From assembly GCF_051401765.1 (NCBI RefSeq), contig NW_027480423.1, positions 16,616,001 through 16,680,000 on the forward strand: a DNA stretch of 64,000 nucleotides, given 5' to 3'. Below the pieces are notes generated by a model. The model made no database searches. It was not told the origin of the DNA and saw only the letters and a program-made list of their open reading frames with translations. Each line of letters starts with the position of its first letter. The stretch's first letter is position 1. This document shows, one piece after another, positions 22,902-34,403 of this stretch. The position numbers were made by a program, and so were the translations under genes. Source of the DNA: Calliopsis andreniformis. Its lineage: Eukaryota; Arthropoda; Insecta; Hymenoptera; Andrenidae.

Positions 22902-25558
22902 GCTCGGAATGTAGAAATGACCATAACTTTCACACTGGTTGCAATTATTCGTTTTATACGATGGAAAAACTGTTGTATTTATATTGTATTTTATGCTTCT
23001 GGCGCTCACTTCTTAGGGCCTAACTGTTCGATCTGATGGAACAATGCCCTAGGATGAAGCCTAGGTTGCCCGGAACGTAGAAATGACCATAACTTTTACG
23101 CAGGTAGCAATTATTCGTTTTATACAATGGAAAAACTGTTCTATTTATTTTGTATTTTATGCTTCGGGCGTTGACTTCTAAGGACCTAACTGTTTGATCT
23201 GGTGGAGCAACGCCCTAGAGTGAAGCCTAGGTTGCCCGGAACGTAGAAATGAGAATTACTTTCACACTGTTCGCAATTATTCCTTTTATACGATGCAAAA
23301 GCTGTTGTACTTATATCGTATTTTATGCTTCTGGCGTTGACTTCTAAGGACCTAACTATTCGATCTGGTGGAGCAACGCCCTAGAGTGAAGCCTAGGTTG
23401 CTCGGAATGTAGAAATAACCATAACCTTCACACTGGTTGCAATTATTCGTTTTTTACGATGGAAAAGCTGTTGTATTTATATTGTATTTAATGACTCTGG
23501 CGTTGACTTCTAAGGCCCGTAGCTATTCGATCTAGTGGAGCAACGCCCTAGAGTGAAGCCTAGGTTGCCCGGAACGTAGAAATGACCATCACTTTCAAAC
23601 TGGTTGCAATTAATCCTGTTACACGATGTAAAAGCTGTTGTATTTTTATTGCATTTTATGCTTCGGGCGTTGACTTCTAAGGCCCTGACTACTCAATCTG
23701 TTGTAGCAACGCCCTAGAGTGAAGCCTAGGTTGCTCGGAATGTAGAAATGACCATAGCTTTCACACTGGTTGCAATTATTCGTTTTATACGATGGAAAAA
23801 CTGTTGTATTTATATTGTATTTTATGCTTCTGGCGTTCACTTCTTAGGACCTAACTATTCGCTCAGGTGGAACAACGCCCTAGGGTGAAGCCTAGGTTGT
23901 TCGGAACGTAGAAATGACCATAAGTTTCATAATGGTTGCAATTATTCGTTTTATACGATGGAAAAACTGTTGCATTTCTATTGTATTTTATGCTTCCGGC
24001 GTTGACTTCTTAGGCCCTATCACTTCGATCTGGTGGAGCAACGCCCTAAAGAGAAGCCTAGGTTGCCCGGAACGTAGATATGACCATAACCTTCACACAG
24101 GTTGCAATTATTCGTTTTATACGATGGAAAAACTGTTGTATTTATATTGTATTTTATGCTTCTGGCGTTCACTTCTTGGGCCCTAACTATTCGATCTGGT
24201 GGAACAACGCCCTAGGCTGAAGCCTAGGTTGCCCGGAACGTAGAAATGACCATAACATTTACACTGGTAGCAATTATTCGTTTTATACAATGGAAAAACT
24301 GTTCTTTTTATTTTGTATTTTATGCTTCGGGCGTTGACTTCTAAGGCCCTAACTGTTTGATCTGGTGGAGCAACGCCCTAGAGTGAAGCCTAGGTTGCCC
24401 GGAACGAAGAAATGACAATTACTTTCACACTGATTGCAATTATTCGTTTTTTACAATGGAAAAATTGTTGTATTTATATTGTATTTTATGCCTCTGGCGT
24501 TGACTTCTAAGGCCCTAGCTATTCGATCTAGTGGAGCAACGCCCTAGGCTGAAGCCTAGGTTGCCCGGAACGTAGAAATGACCATCACTTTCAAACTGGT
24601 TGCAATTAATCCTGTTATACGATGGAAAAGCTGTTGTATTTTTATTGCATTTTATGCTGCGGGCGATGACTTCTAAGGCCCTAACTATTCAATCTGTTGG
24701 GGCAACGCCCTAGAGTGAAGCCTAGGTTGCTCGGAATGTAGAAATGACCATAACTTTCACACTGGTTGCAATTATTCGTTTTATACGATGGAAAAACTGT
24801 TGTATTTATATTGTATTTTATGCTTCTGGCGCTCACTTCTTAGGGCCTAACTGTTCGATCTGATGGAACAATGCCCTAGGATGAAGCCTAGGTTGGCGGG
24901 AACGTAGAAATGACCATAACTTTTACGCAGGTAGCAATTATTCGTTTTATACAATGGAAAAACTGTTCTATTTATTTTGTATTTTATGCTTCGGGCGTTG
25001 ACTTCTAAGGACCTAACTGTTTGATCTGGTGGAGCAACGCCCTAGAGTGAAGCCTAGGTTGCCCGGAACGTAGAAATGACCGTAACTTTTACACTGGTAG
25101 CAATTATTCGTTTTATACAAAGGAAAAACTGTTCTATTTATTTTGTATTTTATGTTTCGTGCGTTGACTTCTAAGGCCCTAACTGTTTGATCTGGTGGAG
25201 CAACGCCCTAGAGTGAAGCCTAGGATGCCCGAAACGCCGAAATGATCATTACTTTCACGCTTGTTGCAATTATTCCTGTTATACGATGAAGAGACCGTTG
25301 TATTTTCATTGTATTTTATGCTTCAGGCGTAGGCTTCTAACGCCGTAGATATTGGATATGGCGGAGCACCGCCCTAGAGTGAAGCCAAGGTTGCCCGGAA
25401 CGTAGAAATGACCGTAACTTTCAAACTGGTTGCAATTAATCCTGTTATACGATGGAAAAGCTGTTGTATTTTTATTGCATTTTATGCTGCGGGCGATGAC
25501 TTCTAAGGCCCTAACTATTCAATCTGTTGGGGCAACGCCCTAGAGTGAAGCCTAGGTT
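22902..25558. repeat. 16-monomer higher-order unit, copy 4
   Basis: A complete unit in direct tandem with the previous copy. It is one base longer (2657 bp) because a G is inserted near 23519, giving GGCCCGTAGC where the other copies read GGCCCTAGC. This private insertion shifts landmark spacing from 17425 to 17426 against the first block (6220 to 23646) and marks this copy. Confidence 0.85.
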
Positions 25559-26535
25559 GCTCGGAATGTAGAAATGACCATAACTTTCACACTGGTTGCA
25601 ATTATTCGTTTTATACGATGGAAAAACTGTTGTATTTATATTGTATTTTATGCTTCTGGCGCTCACTTCTTAGGGCCTAACTGTTCGATCTGATGGAACA
25701 ATGCCCTAGGATGAAGCCTAGGTTGCCCGGAACGTAGAAATGACCATAACTTTTACGCAGGTAGCAATTATTCGTTTTATACAATGGAAAAACTGTTCTA
25801 TTTATTTTGTATTTTATGCTTCGGGCGTTGACTTCTAAGGACCTAACTGTTTGATCTGGTGGAGCAACGCCCTAGAGTGAAGCCTAGGTTGCCCGGAACG
25901 TAGAATTGACAATTACTTTCACACTGTTCGCAATTATTCCTTTTATACGATGCAAAAGCTGTTGTACTTATATCGTATTTTATGCTTCTGGCGTTGACTT
26001 CTAAGGACCTAACTATTCGATCTGGTGGAGCAACGCCCTAGAGTGAAGCCTAGGTTGCTCGGAATGTAGAAATAACCATAACCTTCACACTGGTTGCAAT
26101 TATTCGTTTTTTACGATGGAAAAGCTGTTGTATTTATATTGTATTTAATGACTCTGGCGTTGACTTCTAAGGCCCTAGCTATTCGATCTAGTGGAGCAAC
26201 GCCCTAGAGTGAAGCCTAGGTTGCCCGGAACGTAGAATCGACCATCACTTTCAAACTGGTTGCAATTAATCCTGTTATACGATGTAAAAGCTGTTGTATT
26301 TTTATTGCATTTTATGCTTCGGGCGTTGACTTCTAAGGCCCTGACTATTCAATCTGTTGTAGCAACGCCCTAGAGTGAAGCCTAGGTTGCTCGGAATGTA
26401 GAAATGACCATAGCTTTCACACTGGTTGCAATTATTCGTTTTATACGATGGAAAAACTGTTGTATTTATATTGTATTTTATGCTTCTGGCGTTCACTTCT
26501 TAGGACCTAACTATTCGCTCAGGTGGAACAACGCC
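25559..26535. repeat. 16-monomer higher-order unit, copy 5, truncated after ~6 monomers
   Basis: The third consecutive copy in this cluster. It carries changes the earlier two lack, such as GTAGAATTGACAATTAC near 25903 and GTAGAATCGACC near 26234. It ends in a chimeric monomer: the left part reads CTCAGGTGGAACAACGCC as in the 16-monomer unit, and from about 26533-26536 it continues TCAGAGTTAAGTCTAGGATG as in the segment starting near 17905. Confidence 0.8.
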
Positions 26536-27565
26536 TCAGAGTTAAGTCTAGGATGCCCGAAACGCCGAAATGATCATTACTTTCACGCTTGTTGCAATTA
26601 ATCCTGTTATACGATGAAAGGACCGTTGTATTTTTATTGTATTTTATGCTTCAGGCGTAGGCTTCTAAGGCCGTAGATATTGGATATGGCGGAGCACCGC
26701 CCTAGAGTGAAGCCTAGGTTGCCCGGAACGTAGAAATGACCGTAACTTTTACACTGGTAGCAATTATTCGTTTTATACAAAGGAAAAACTGTTCTATTTA
26801 TTTTGTATTTTATGCTTCGTGCGTTGACTTCTAAGGCCCTAACTGTTTGATCTGGTGGAGCAACGCCCTAGAGTGAAGCCTAGGTTGCCCGGAACGTAGA
26901 AATGACCATAACTTTCACACTGGTTGCTATTATTCGTTTTATACGATGGAAAAACTGTTATATTTATATTGTATTTTATGCTTCTGGAGTTGACTTCTAA
27001 GGACCTAACTATTCGATCTGGTGGAGCAACGCCCTAGAGTGAAGCCTAGGTTGCTCGGAATGTAGAAATAACCATAACTTTCACACTGGTTGCAATTATT
27101 CGTTTTTTACGATGGAAAAGCTGTTGTATTTATATTGTGTTTTATGCCTCTGGCGTTGACTTCTAAGGCCCTAGCTATTCGATCTAGTGGAGCAATGCCC
27201 TAGAGTGAAGCCTAGGTTGCCCGGAACGTAGAAATGACCATCACTTTCAAACTGGTTGCAATTAATCCTGTTATACGATGGAAAAACTGTTGTATTTTTA
27301 TTGCATTTTATGCTTCGGGCGTTGACTTCTAAGGCCCTGACTATTCAGTCTGTTGGAGCAACGCCCTAGAGTGAAGCCTAGGTTGCTCGGAACGTAGAAA
27401 TGACCTTGACTTTCAAACTGGTTGCAATTAATCCTGTTATACGATGGAAAAACTGTTGTATTTTTATTGCATTTTATGCTTCTGGCGTTCACTTCTTAGG
27501 CCCTAACTATTCGATCTGGTGGAACAACGCCCTAGGGTGAAGCCTAGGTTGCCCGGAACGTAGAA
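26536..27565. repeat. Segment copied from the 17.9-18.9 kb type
   Basis: About six monomers collinear with 17905-18934 at offset 8632 bp (52 monomers; for example 27298 pairs with 18666). The match ends near 27560, where ATGACCATCAC of the 18.9 kb sequence is replaced by ATGACCATAAGTTTCATAATGG, a subtype otherwise found at 3832 and 6488. This is a mosaic of pieces with known relatives elsewhere in the window. Confidence 0.75.
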
Positions 27566-27879
27566 ATGACCATAAGTTTCATAATGGTTGCAATTATTCG
27601 TTTTATACGTTGGAAAAACTGTTGTATTTCTATTGTATTTTATGCTTCGGGCGTTGACTTCTTAGGCCCTAACACTTCGATCTGGTGGAGCAACGCCCTA
27701 CAGAGAAGCCTAGGTTGCCCGGAACGTAGATATGACCATAACCTTCACACAGGTTGCAATTATTCGTTTTATATGGTGTAAAGGCTGTTGTATTTATTTT
27801 GTATTTTATTCTTCTGGTGTTGACTTCTTAGGCCCTAACTATTCGATCTGGTGGAACAAGGCCGTAGAGTGAAGCCTAG

Positions 27880-28440
27880 GTTGCCCGGAACGTAGAACAT
27901 ACCATTACCTTCACACTGGTTGCAATTATTCCTTTTATACGTTGGAAAAACTGTTGCACCTTTATTGTATTTTATGCTTCTGGCGTTGACTTCATAGGCC
28001 CTAACTATTGGATCTGGTGGAGCAACACCCTAGCGTGATGCCTAGGTTGCCCGGTACGTTGAAATGACCATAACTTTCACACTGGTTACCATTATTCGTT
28101 TTATATGATGGAAAAGCTGTTGTATTTATATCGTATTTTACGCTTCTGGCGTTGACATTGAAGGCCGTAGCTATTAGATGTGGTGGAGCAACGCCCTAGA
28201 GTGTCACATGGGTTGCCCGGAACGTAGAAATGACCATTACTTTCACAATGTTTGCAAATATTCATTTTATCCGATGGAAAAACTGTTGTACTTATATCGT
28301 ATTTTATTCTTCTGGCGTTGAATTCTAAGTCCCTAGCTACTCTATCTGGTGGAGCAACGCTCCAGAGTGAAACATAGGTTACCCGGAACGTAGAAATGAC
28401 CATAACTTTCACACTGGTTGCTATTATTCGTTTTATACGA
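27880..28440. repeat. Island of diverged monomers inside 54-monomer block, copy A
   Basis: About three monomers with many private changes, including GTAGAACATACCATTACC, GGTACGTTGAAATG, GTGTCACATGGGTTG and ATCCGATGGAAAAAC. They resemble the older monomers of 6.9-11.2 kb and 57.6-60.3 kb in their degree of divergence but not in detail. An open frame of about 100 codons on the minus strand at 28101-28412 is a chance product of these changes, not a gene. Confidence 0.7.
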
Positions 28441-31036
28441 TGGAAAAACTGTTATATTTATATTGTATTTTATGCTTCTGACGTTGACTTCTTAGGCCCT
28501 AACTATTCGATCTGGTGGAACAACGCCCTAGAGTGAAGCCTAGGTTGCCTGGAACGTAGAAATGATAATTACTTTCACACTGTTTGCAATTATTCCTTTT
28601 ATACGATGCAAAAGCTGTTGTATTTATATCGTATTTTATGCTTCTGGCGTTGACTTCTAAGGACCTAACTATTCGATCTGGTGGAGCAACGCCCCAGAGT
28701 GAAGCCTAGGTTGCTGGGAATGTAGAAATGACCATAACTTTCACACTGGTTGCAATTATTCGTTTTATACGATGGAAAAACTGTTGTATTTATATTGTAT
28801 TTTATGCTTCTGGCGTTCACTTCTTGGGCCCTAACTATTCGATCTGGTGAAACAACGCCCTAGGGTGAAGCCTAGGTTGCCCGGAACGTAGAAATGACCA
28901 TAACATTTACACGGGTAGCAATTATTCGTTTTATACAACGGAAAAACTGTTCTTTTTATTTTGTATTTTATGCTTCGGGCGTTGACTTCTAAGGCCCTAA
29001 CTGTTTGATCTGGTGCAGCAACGCCCTAGAGTGAAGCCTAGGATGCCCGGAACGAAGAAATGACAATTACTTTCACTCTGACTGCAATTATTCGTTTTTT
29101 ACAATGGAAAAGCTGTTGTATTTATATTGTATTTTATGCCTCTGGCGTTGACTTCTAAGGCCCTAGCTATTCGATCTAGTGGAGCAACGCACTAGGGTGA
29201 AGCCTAGGTTGCCCGGAACGTAGAAATGACCATCACTTTCAAACTGGTTGCAATTAATCCTGTTATACGATGGAAAAGCTGTTGTATTTTTATTGCATTT
29301 TATGCTGCGGGCGATGACTTCTAAGGCCCTAACTATTCAATCTGTTGGAGCAACGCCCTAGAGTGAAGCCTAGGTTGCTCGGAATGTAGAAATGACCATA
29401 ACTTTCACACTGGTTACAATTATTCGTTTTATACGATGGAAAAACTGTTGCATTTATATTGTATTTTATGCTTCTGGCGTTCACTTCTTAGGCCCTAACT
29501 ATTCGACCTGGTGGAACAACGCCCTAGGGTGTAGCCTAGGTTGCCCGGAACGTAGAAATGACCATAACTTTTACACTGTTAGCAATTATTCGTTTTATAC
29601 AATGGAAAAACTGTTGTATTTATATTGTATTTTATGCTTCTGGCGTTGACATCTTAGGCCCTAACTATTCGATCTGGTGGAGCAATGCCTCAGAGTTAAG
29701 TCTAGGGTGCCCGACACGACGAAATGATCATTACTTTCACGCTTGTTGCAATTATTCCTGTTATACGATGAAAAGACCGTTGTATTTTTATTGTATTTTA
29801 TGCTTCAGGCGTAGGCTTCTAAGGCCGTAGATATTGGATATGGCGGAGCACCGCCCTAGAGTGAAGCCTAGGATGCCCGGAACGTAGAAATGACCATAAC
29901 TTTTACACTGGTAGCAATTATTCGTTTTATACAAAGGAAAAACTGTTCTATTTATTTTGTATTTTATGCTTCGGGCGTTGACTTCTAAGGCCCTAACTGT
30001 TTGATCTGGTGGAGCAACGCCCTAGAGTGAAGCCTAGGTTGCCCGGAACGTAGAAATGACCATAACTTTCACACTGGTTGCTATTATTCGTTTTATACGA
30101 TGGAAAAACTGTTATATTTATATTGTATTTTATGCTTCTGGAGTTGACTTCTAAGGACCTAACTATTCGATCTGGTGGAGCAACGCCCTAGAGTGAAGCC
30201 TAGGTTGCTCGGAATGTAGAAATAACCATAACTTTCACACTGGTTGCAATTATTCGTTTTTTACGATGGAAAAACTGTTGTATTTCTATTGTATTTTATG
30301 CTTCGGGCGTTGACTTCTAAGGCCCTAACACTTCGATCTGGTGGAGCAACGCCCTACAGAGAAGCCTAGGTTGCCCGGAACGTAGATATGACCATAACCT
30401 TCACACAGGTTGCAATTATTCGTTTTATACGGTGTAAAGGCTGTTGTATTTATTTTGTATTTTATTCTTCTGGTGTTGACTTCTTAGGCCCTAACTATTC
30501 GATCTGGTGGAACAACGCCGTAGAGTGAAGCCTAGGTTGCCCGGAACGTAGAAATGACCATTACTTTCACACTGTTTGTAATTATTCCTTTTATAGGATG
30601 GAAAAGGTGCTGTATTTATATCGTATTTTATGCTTCTGGCGTTGACTTCTAAGGACCTAACTATGCGATCTGGTGGAGCAACGCCCTAGAGTGAAGCCTA
30701 GGTTGCTGGGAATGTAGAAATGACCATAACTTTCACACTGGTTGCAATTATTCGTTTTATACGATGGAAAAACTGTTGTATTTATATTGTATTTTATGAT
30801 TCTGGCGTTCACTTCTTGGGCCCTAACTATTCGATCTGGTGGAACAACGCCCTAGGGTGAAGCCTAGGTTGCCCGGAACGTAGAAATGACCATAACATTT
30901 ACACTGGTAGCAATCATTCGTTTTATACAACGGAAAAACTGTTCTTTTTATTTTGTATTTTATGCTTCGGGCGTTGACTTCTAAGGCCCTAACTGTTTGA
31001 TCTGGTGGAGCAACGCCCTAGAGTGAAGCCTAGGTT

Positions 31037-31105
31037 GCCCGGAACGTAGAAATGACAATTACTTCCACACTGTTTGCAAGTATACATTATATACGATGGA
31101 AAAGC
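31037..31105. repeat. Short conversion-like patch in copy A
   Basis: Here copy A reads GTAGAAATGACAATTACTTCC followed by CTGTTTGCAAGTATACATTATATACGATGG. Copy B at 40000-40068 reads GAAGAAATGACAATTACTTTC with a normal TTCGTTTTTTACAATGG block. Both flanks agree almost perfectly over several kilobases. The patch resembles the subtype near 19090-19145 or 8640-8690. It is about 70 bp or shorter and lies within one monomer. Confidence 0.75.
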
Positions 31106-34100
31106 TGTTGTATTTATATTGTATTTTATGCCTCTGGCGTTGACTTCTAAGGCCCTAGCTATTCGATCTAGTGGAGCAACGCCCTAGGGTGAAGCCTAGG
31201 TTGCCCGGAACGTAGAAATGACCATCACTTTCAAACTTGTTGCAATTAATCCTGTTATACGATGGAAAAGCTGTTGTATTTTTATTGCATTTTATGCTGC
31301 GGGCGATGACTTCTAAGGCCCTAACTATTCAATCTGTTGGAGCAACGCCCTAGAGTGAAGCCTAGGTTGCTCGGAATGTAGAAATGACCATAACTTTCAC
31401 ACTGGTTGCAATTTTTCGTTTTATACGATGGAAAAACTGTTGCATTTATATTGTATTTTATGCTTCTGGCGTTCACTTCTTAGGCCCTAACTATTCGACC
31501 TGGTGGAACAACGGCCTAGGGTGAAGCCTAGGTTGCCCGGAACGTACAAGTGACCATAACTTTTACACTGGTAGCAATTATTCGTTTTATACAATGGAAA
31601 GACTGTTGTATTTATATTGCATTTTATGCTTCTGGCGTTGACATCTTAGGCCCTAACTATTCGATCTGGTGGAGCAATGCCTCAGAGTTAAGTCTAGGAT
31701 GCCCGAAACGCCGAAATGATCATTACTTTCACGCTTGTTGCAATTATTCCTGTTATACGATGAAGAGACCGTTGTATTTTCATTGTATTTTATGCTTCAG
31801 GCGTAGGCTTCTAACGCCGTAGATATTGGATATGGCGGAGCACCGCCCTAGAGTGAAGCCTAGGTTGCCCGGAACGTAGAAATGACCGTAACTTTTACAC
31901 TGGTAGCAATTATTCGTTTTATACAAAGGAAAAACTGTTCTATTTATTTTGTATTTTATGTTTCGTGCGTTGACTTCTAAGGCCCTAACTGTTTGATCTG
32001 GTGGAGCAACGCCCTAGAGTGAAGCCTAGGTTGCCCGGAACGTAGAAATGACCATAACTTTCACACTGGTTGCTATTATTCGTTTTATACGATGGAAAAA
32101 CTGTTATATTTATATTGTATTTTATGCCTCTGGAGTTGACTTCTAAGGACCTAACTATTCGATCTGGTGGAGCAACGCCCTAGAGTGAAGCCTAGGTTGC
32201 TCGGAATGTAGAAATAACCATAACTTTCACACTGGTTGCAATTATTCGTTTTTTACGATGGAAAAGCTGTTGTATTTATATTGTATTTTATGCCTCTGGC
32301 GTTGACTTCTAAGGCCCTAGCTATTCGATCTAGCGGAGCAATGCCCTAGAGTGAAGCCTAGGTTGCCCGGAACGTAGAAATGACCATCACTTTCAAACTG
32401 GTTGCAATTAATCCTGTTATACGATGGAAAAACTGTTGTATTTTTATTGCATTTTATGCTTCGGGCGTTGACTTCTAAGGCCCTGACTATTCAATCTGTT
32501 GGAGCAACGCCCTAGAGTGAAGCCTAGGTTGCTCGGAACGTAGAAATGACCTTGACTTTCAAACTGGTTGCAATTAATCCTGTTATACGATGGAAAAACT
32601 GTTGTATTTTTATTGCATTTTATGCTTCTGGCGTTCACTTCTTAGGCCCTAACTATTCGATCTGGTGGAACATCGCCCTAGGGTGAAGCCTAGGTTGCCC
32701 GGAACGTAGGAATGACCATCACTTTCAAACTGGTTGCAATTAATCCTGTTATACGATGGAGAACTGTTGTATTTTTATTGCATTTTATGCTTCGGGCGTT
32801 GACTTCCAAGGCCCTAGCTATTCCATCTGGTGGAGCAACACTCTAGCGTGAAGCCTAGGTTGCCCGGAACGTAGAAATGACAATTACTTCCACACTGTTT
32901 GCAAATATACATTATATACGATGGAAAAGCTGTTGTACTTATATTGTAATTTATGCTTCTGGCGTTGACTTCTTAGGCCGTAACTATTTGATCTGGTGGA
33001 GCAACGTCCTAGAGTGAAGCCTAGGTTGACCGGAACGTAGAAATGACCATAACTTTTACACTGGTAGCAATTATTCGTTTTATACAATGGAAAAACTGTT
33101 CTATTTATTTTGTATTTTATGCTTCGGGCGTTGACTTCTTAGGACCTAACTATTCGATCTGGTGGAACAACGCCCTAGGGTGAAGCCTAGGTTGCCCGGA
33201 ACGTAGAAATGACAATAAGTTTCATAATGGCTGCAATCATTCGTTTTATACAATGGAAAAACTGTTGTATTTATATTGTATTTTATGCTTCTGGCGTTGA
33301 CTTCTTAGGCCCTAACTATTCCATCTGGTGGAACAACGCCCTAGAGTGAAGCCTAGGTTGCCCGGAACGTAGAACATACTATTACCTTCACACTGGTTGC
33401 AATTATTCCTGTTATGCGATGGAAAAACTGTTGCACCTTTATTGTATTTTATGCTTCTGGCGCTGACTTCATAGGCCCTAACTATTCGATCTGGTGGAGC
33501 AACGTCCTAGAGTGAAGCCTAGGTTGACCGGAACGTAGAAATGACCATAACTTTTACACTGGGAGCAATTATTCGTTTTATACAATGGAAAAACTGTTCT
33601 ATTTATTTTGTATTTTATGCTTCGGGCGTTGACTTCTTAGGACCTAACTATTCGATCTGGTGGAACAACGCCCTAGGGTGAAGCCTAGGTTGCCCGGAAC
33701 GTAGAAATGACCATAAGTTTCACAATGGCTGCAATCATTCGTTTTATACAATGGAAAAACTGTTGTATTTATATTGTATTTTATGCTTCTGGCGTTGACT
33801 TCTTAGGCCCTAACTATTCGATCTGGTGGAGCAATGCCTCAGAGTTAAGTCTAGGATGCCCGAAACGCCGAAATGATCATTACTTACACGCTTGTTGCAA
33901 TTATTCCTGTTATACGATGAAAAGACCGTTGTATTTTTATTGTATTTTATGCTTCAGGCGTAGGCTTCTAAGGCCGTAGCTATTCGATATGGTGGAGCAC
34001 CGCCCTAGAGTGAAGCCTAGGTTGCTCGGAATATAGAAATGACCATAACTTTCACACTGGTTGCAATTATTCGTTTTCTACGATGGAAAAACTGTTGTAT

Positions 34101-34403
34101 TTATATTGTATTTTATGCTTCTGGCGCTCACTTCTTAGGGCCTAACTGTTCGATCTGATGGAACAATGCCCTAGGATGAAGCCTAGGTTGCCCGGAACGT
34201 AGAAATGACCATAACTTTTACGCAGGTAGCAATTATTCGTTTTATACAATGGAAAAACTGTTCTATTTATTTTGTATTTTATGCTTCGGGCGTTGACTTC
34301 TAAGGACCTAACTGTTTGATCTGGTGGAGCAACGCCCTAGAGTGAAGCCCAGGTTGCCCGGAACGTAGAAATGAGAATTACTTTCACACTGTTCGCAATT
34401 ATT

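Larger units (their letters stand above)
25441..34403. repeat. 54-monomer block (8963 bp), copy A
   Basis: The block is followed immediately by a second copy at an offset of exactly 8963 bp (54 x 166 minus 1). Paired landmarks include 26404/35367, 28101/37064, 29392/38355 and 33707/42670. The block is itself a mosaic: the tail of the 16-monomer unit, the 26.5-27.6 kb segment, a small diverged island (27880-28440), a part related to 11.2-12.8 kb and a part related to 15.7-20.6 kb. One short patch, near 31037-31105, differs strongly from copy B and looks like local conversion. Confidence 0.88.

Noticed and set aside
28101..28412. The longest open frame in the window, about 103 codons, minus strand, also at 37064-37375
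   Set aside because: It lies in diverged monomers where chance substitutions removed stops. Its codons are those of the satellite, and its second copy is explained by the 8963-bp duplication.
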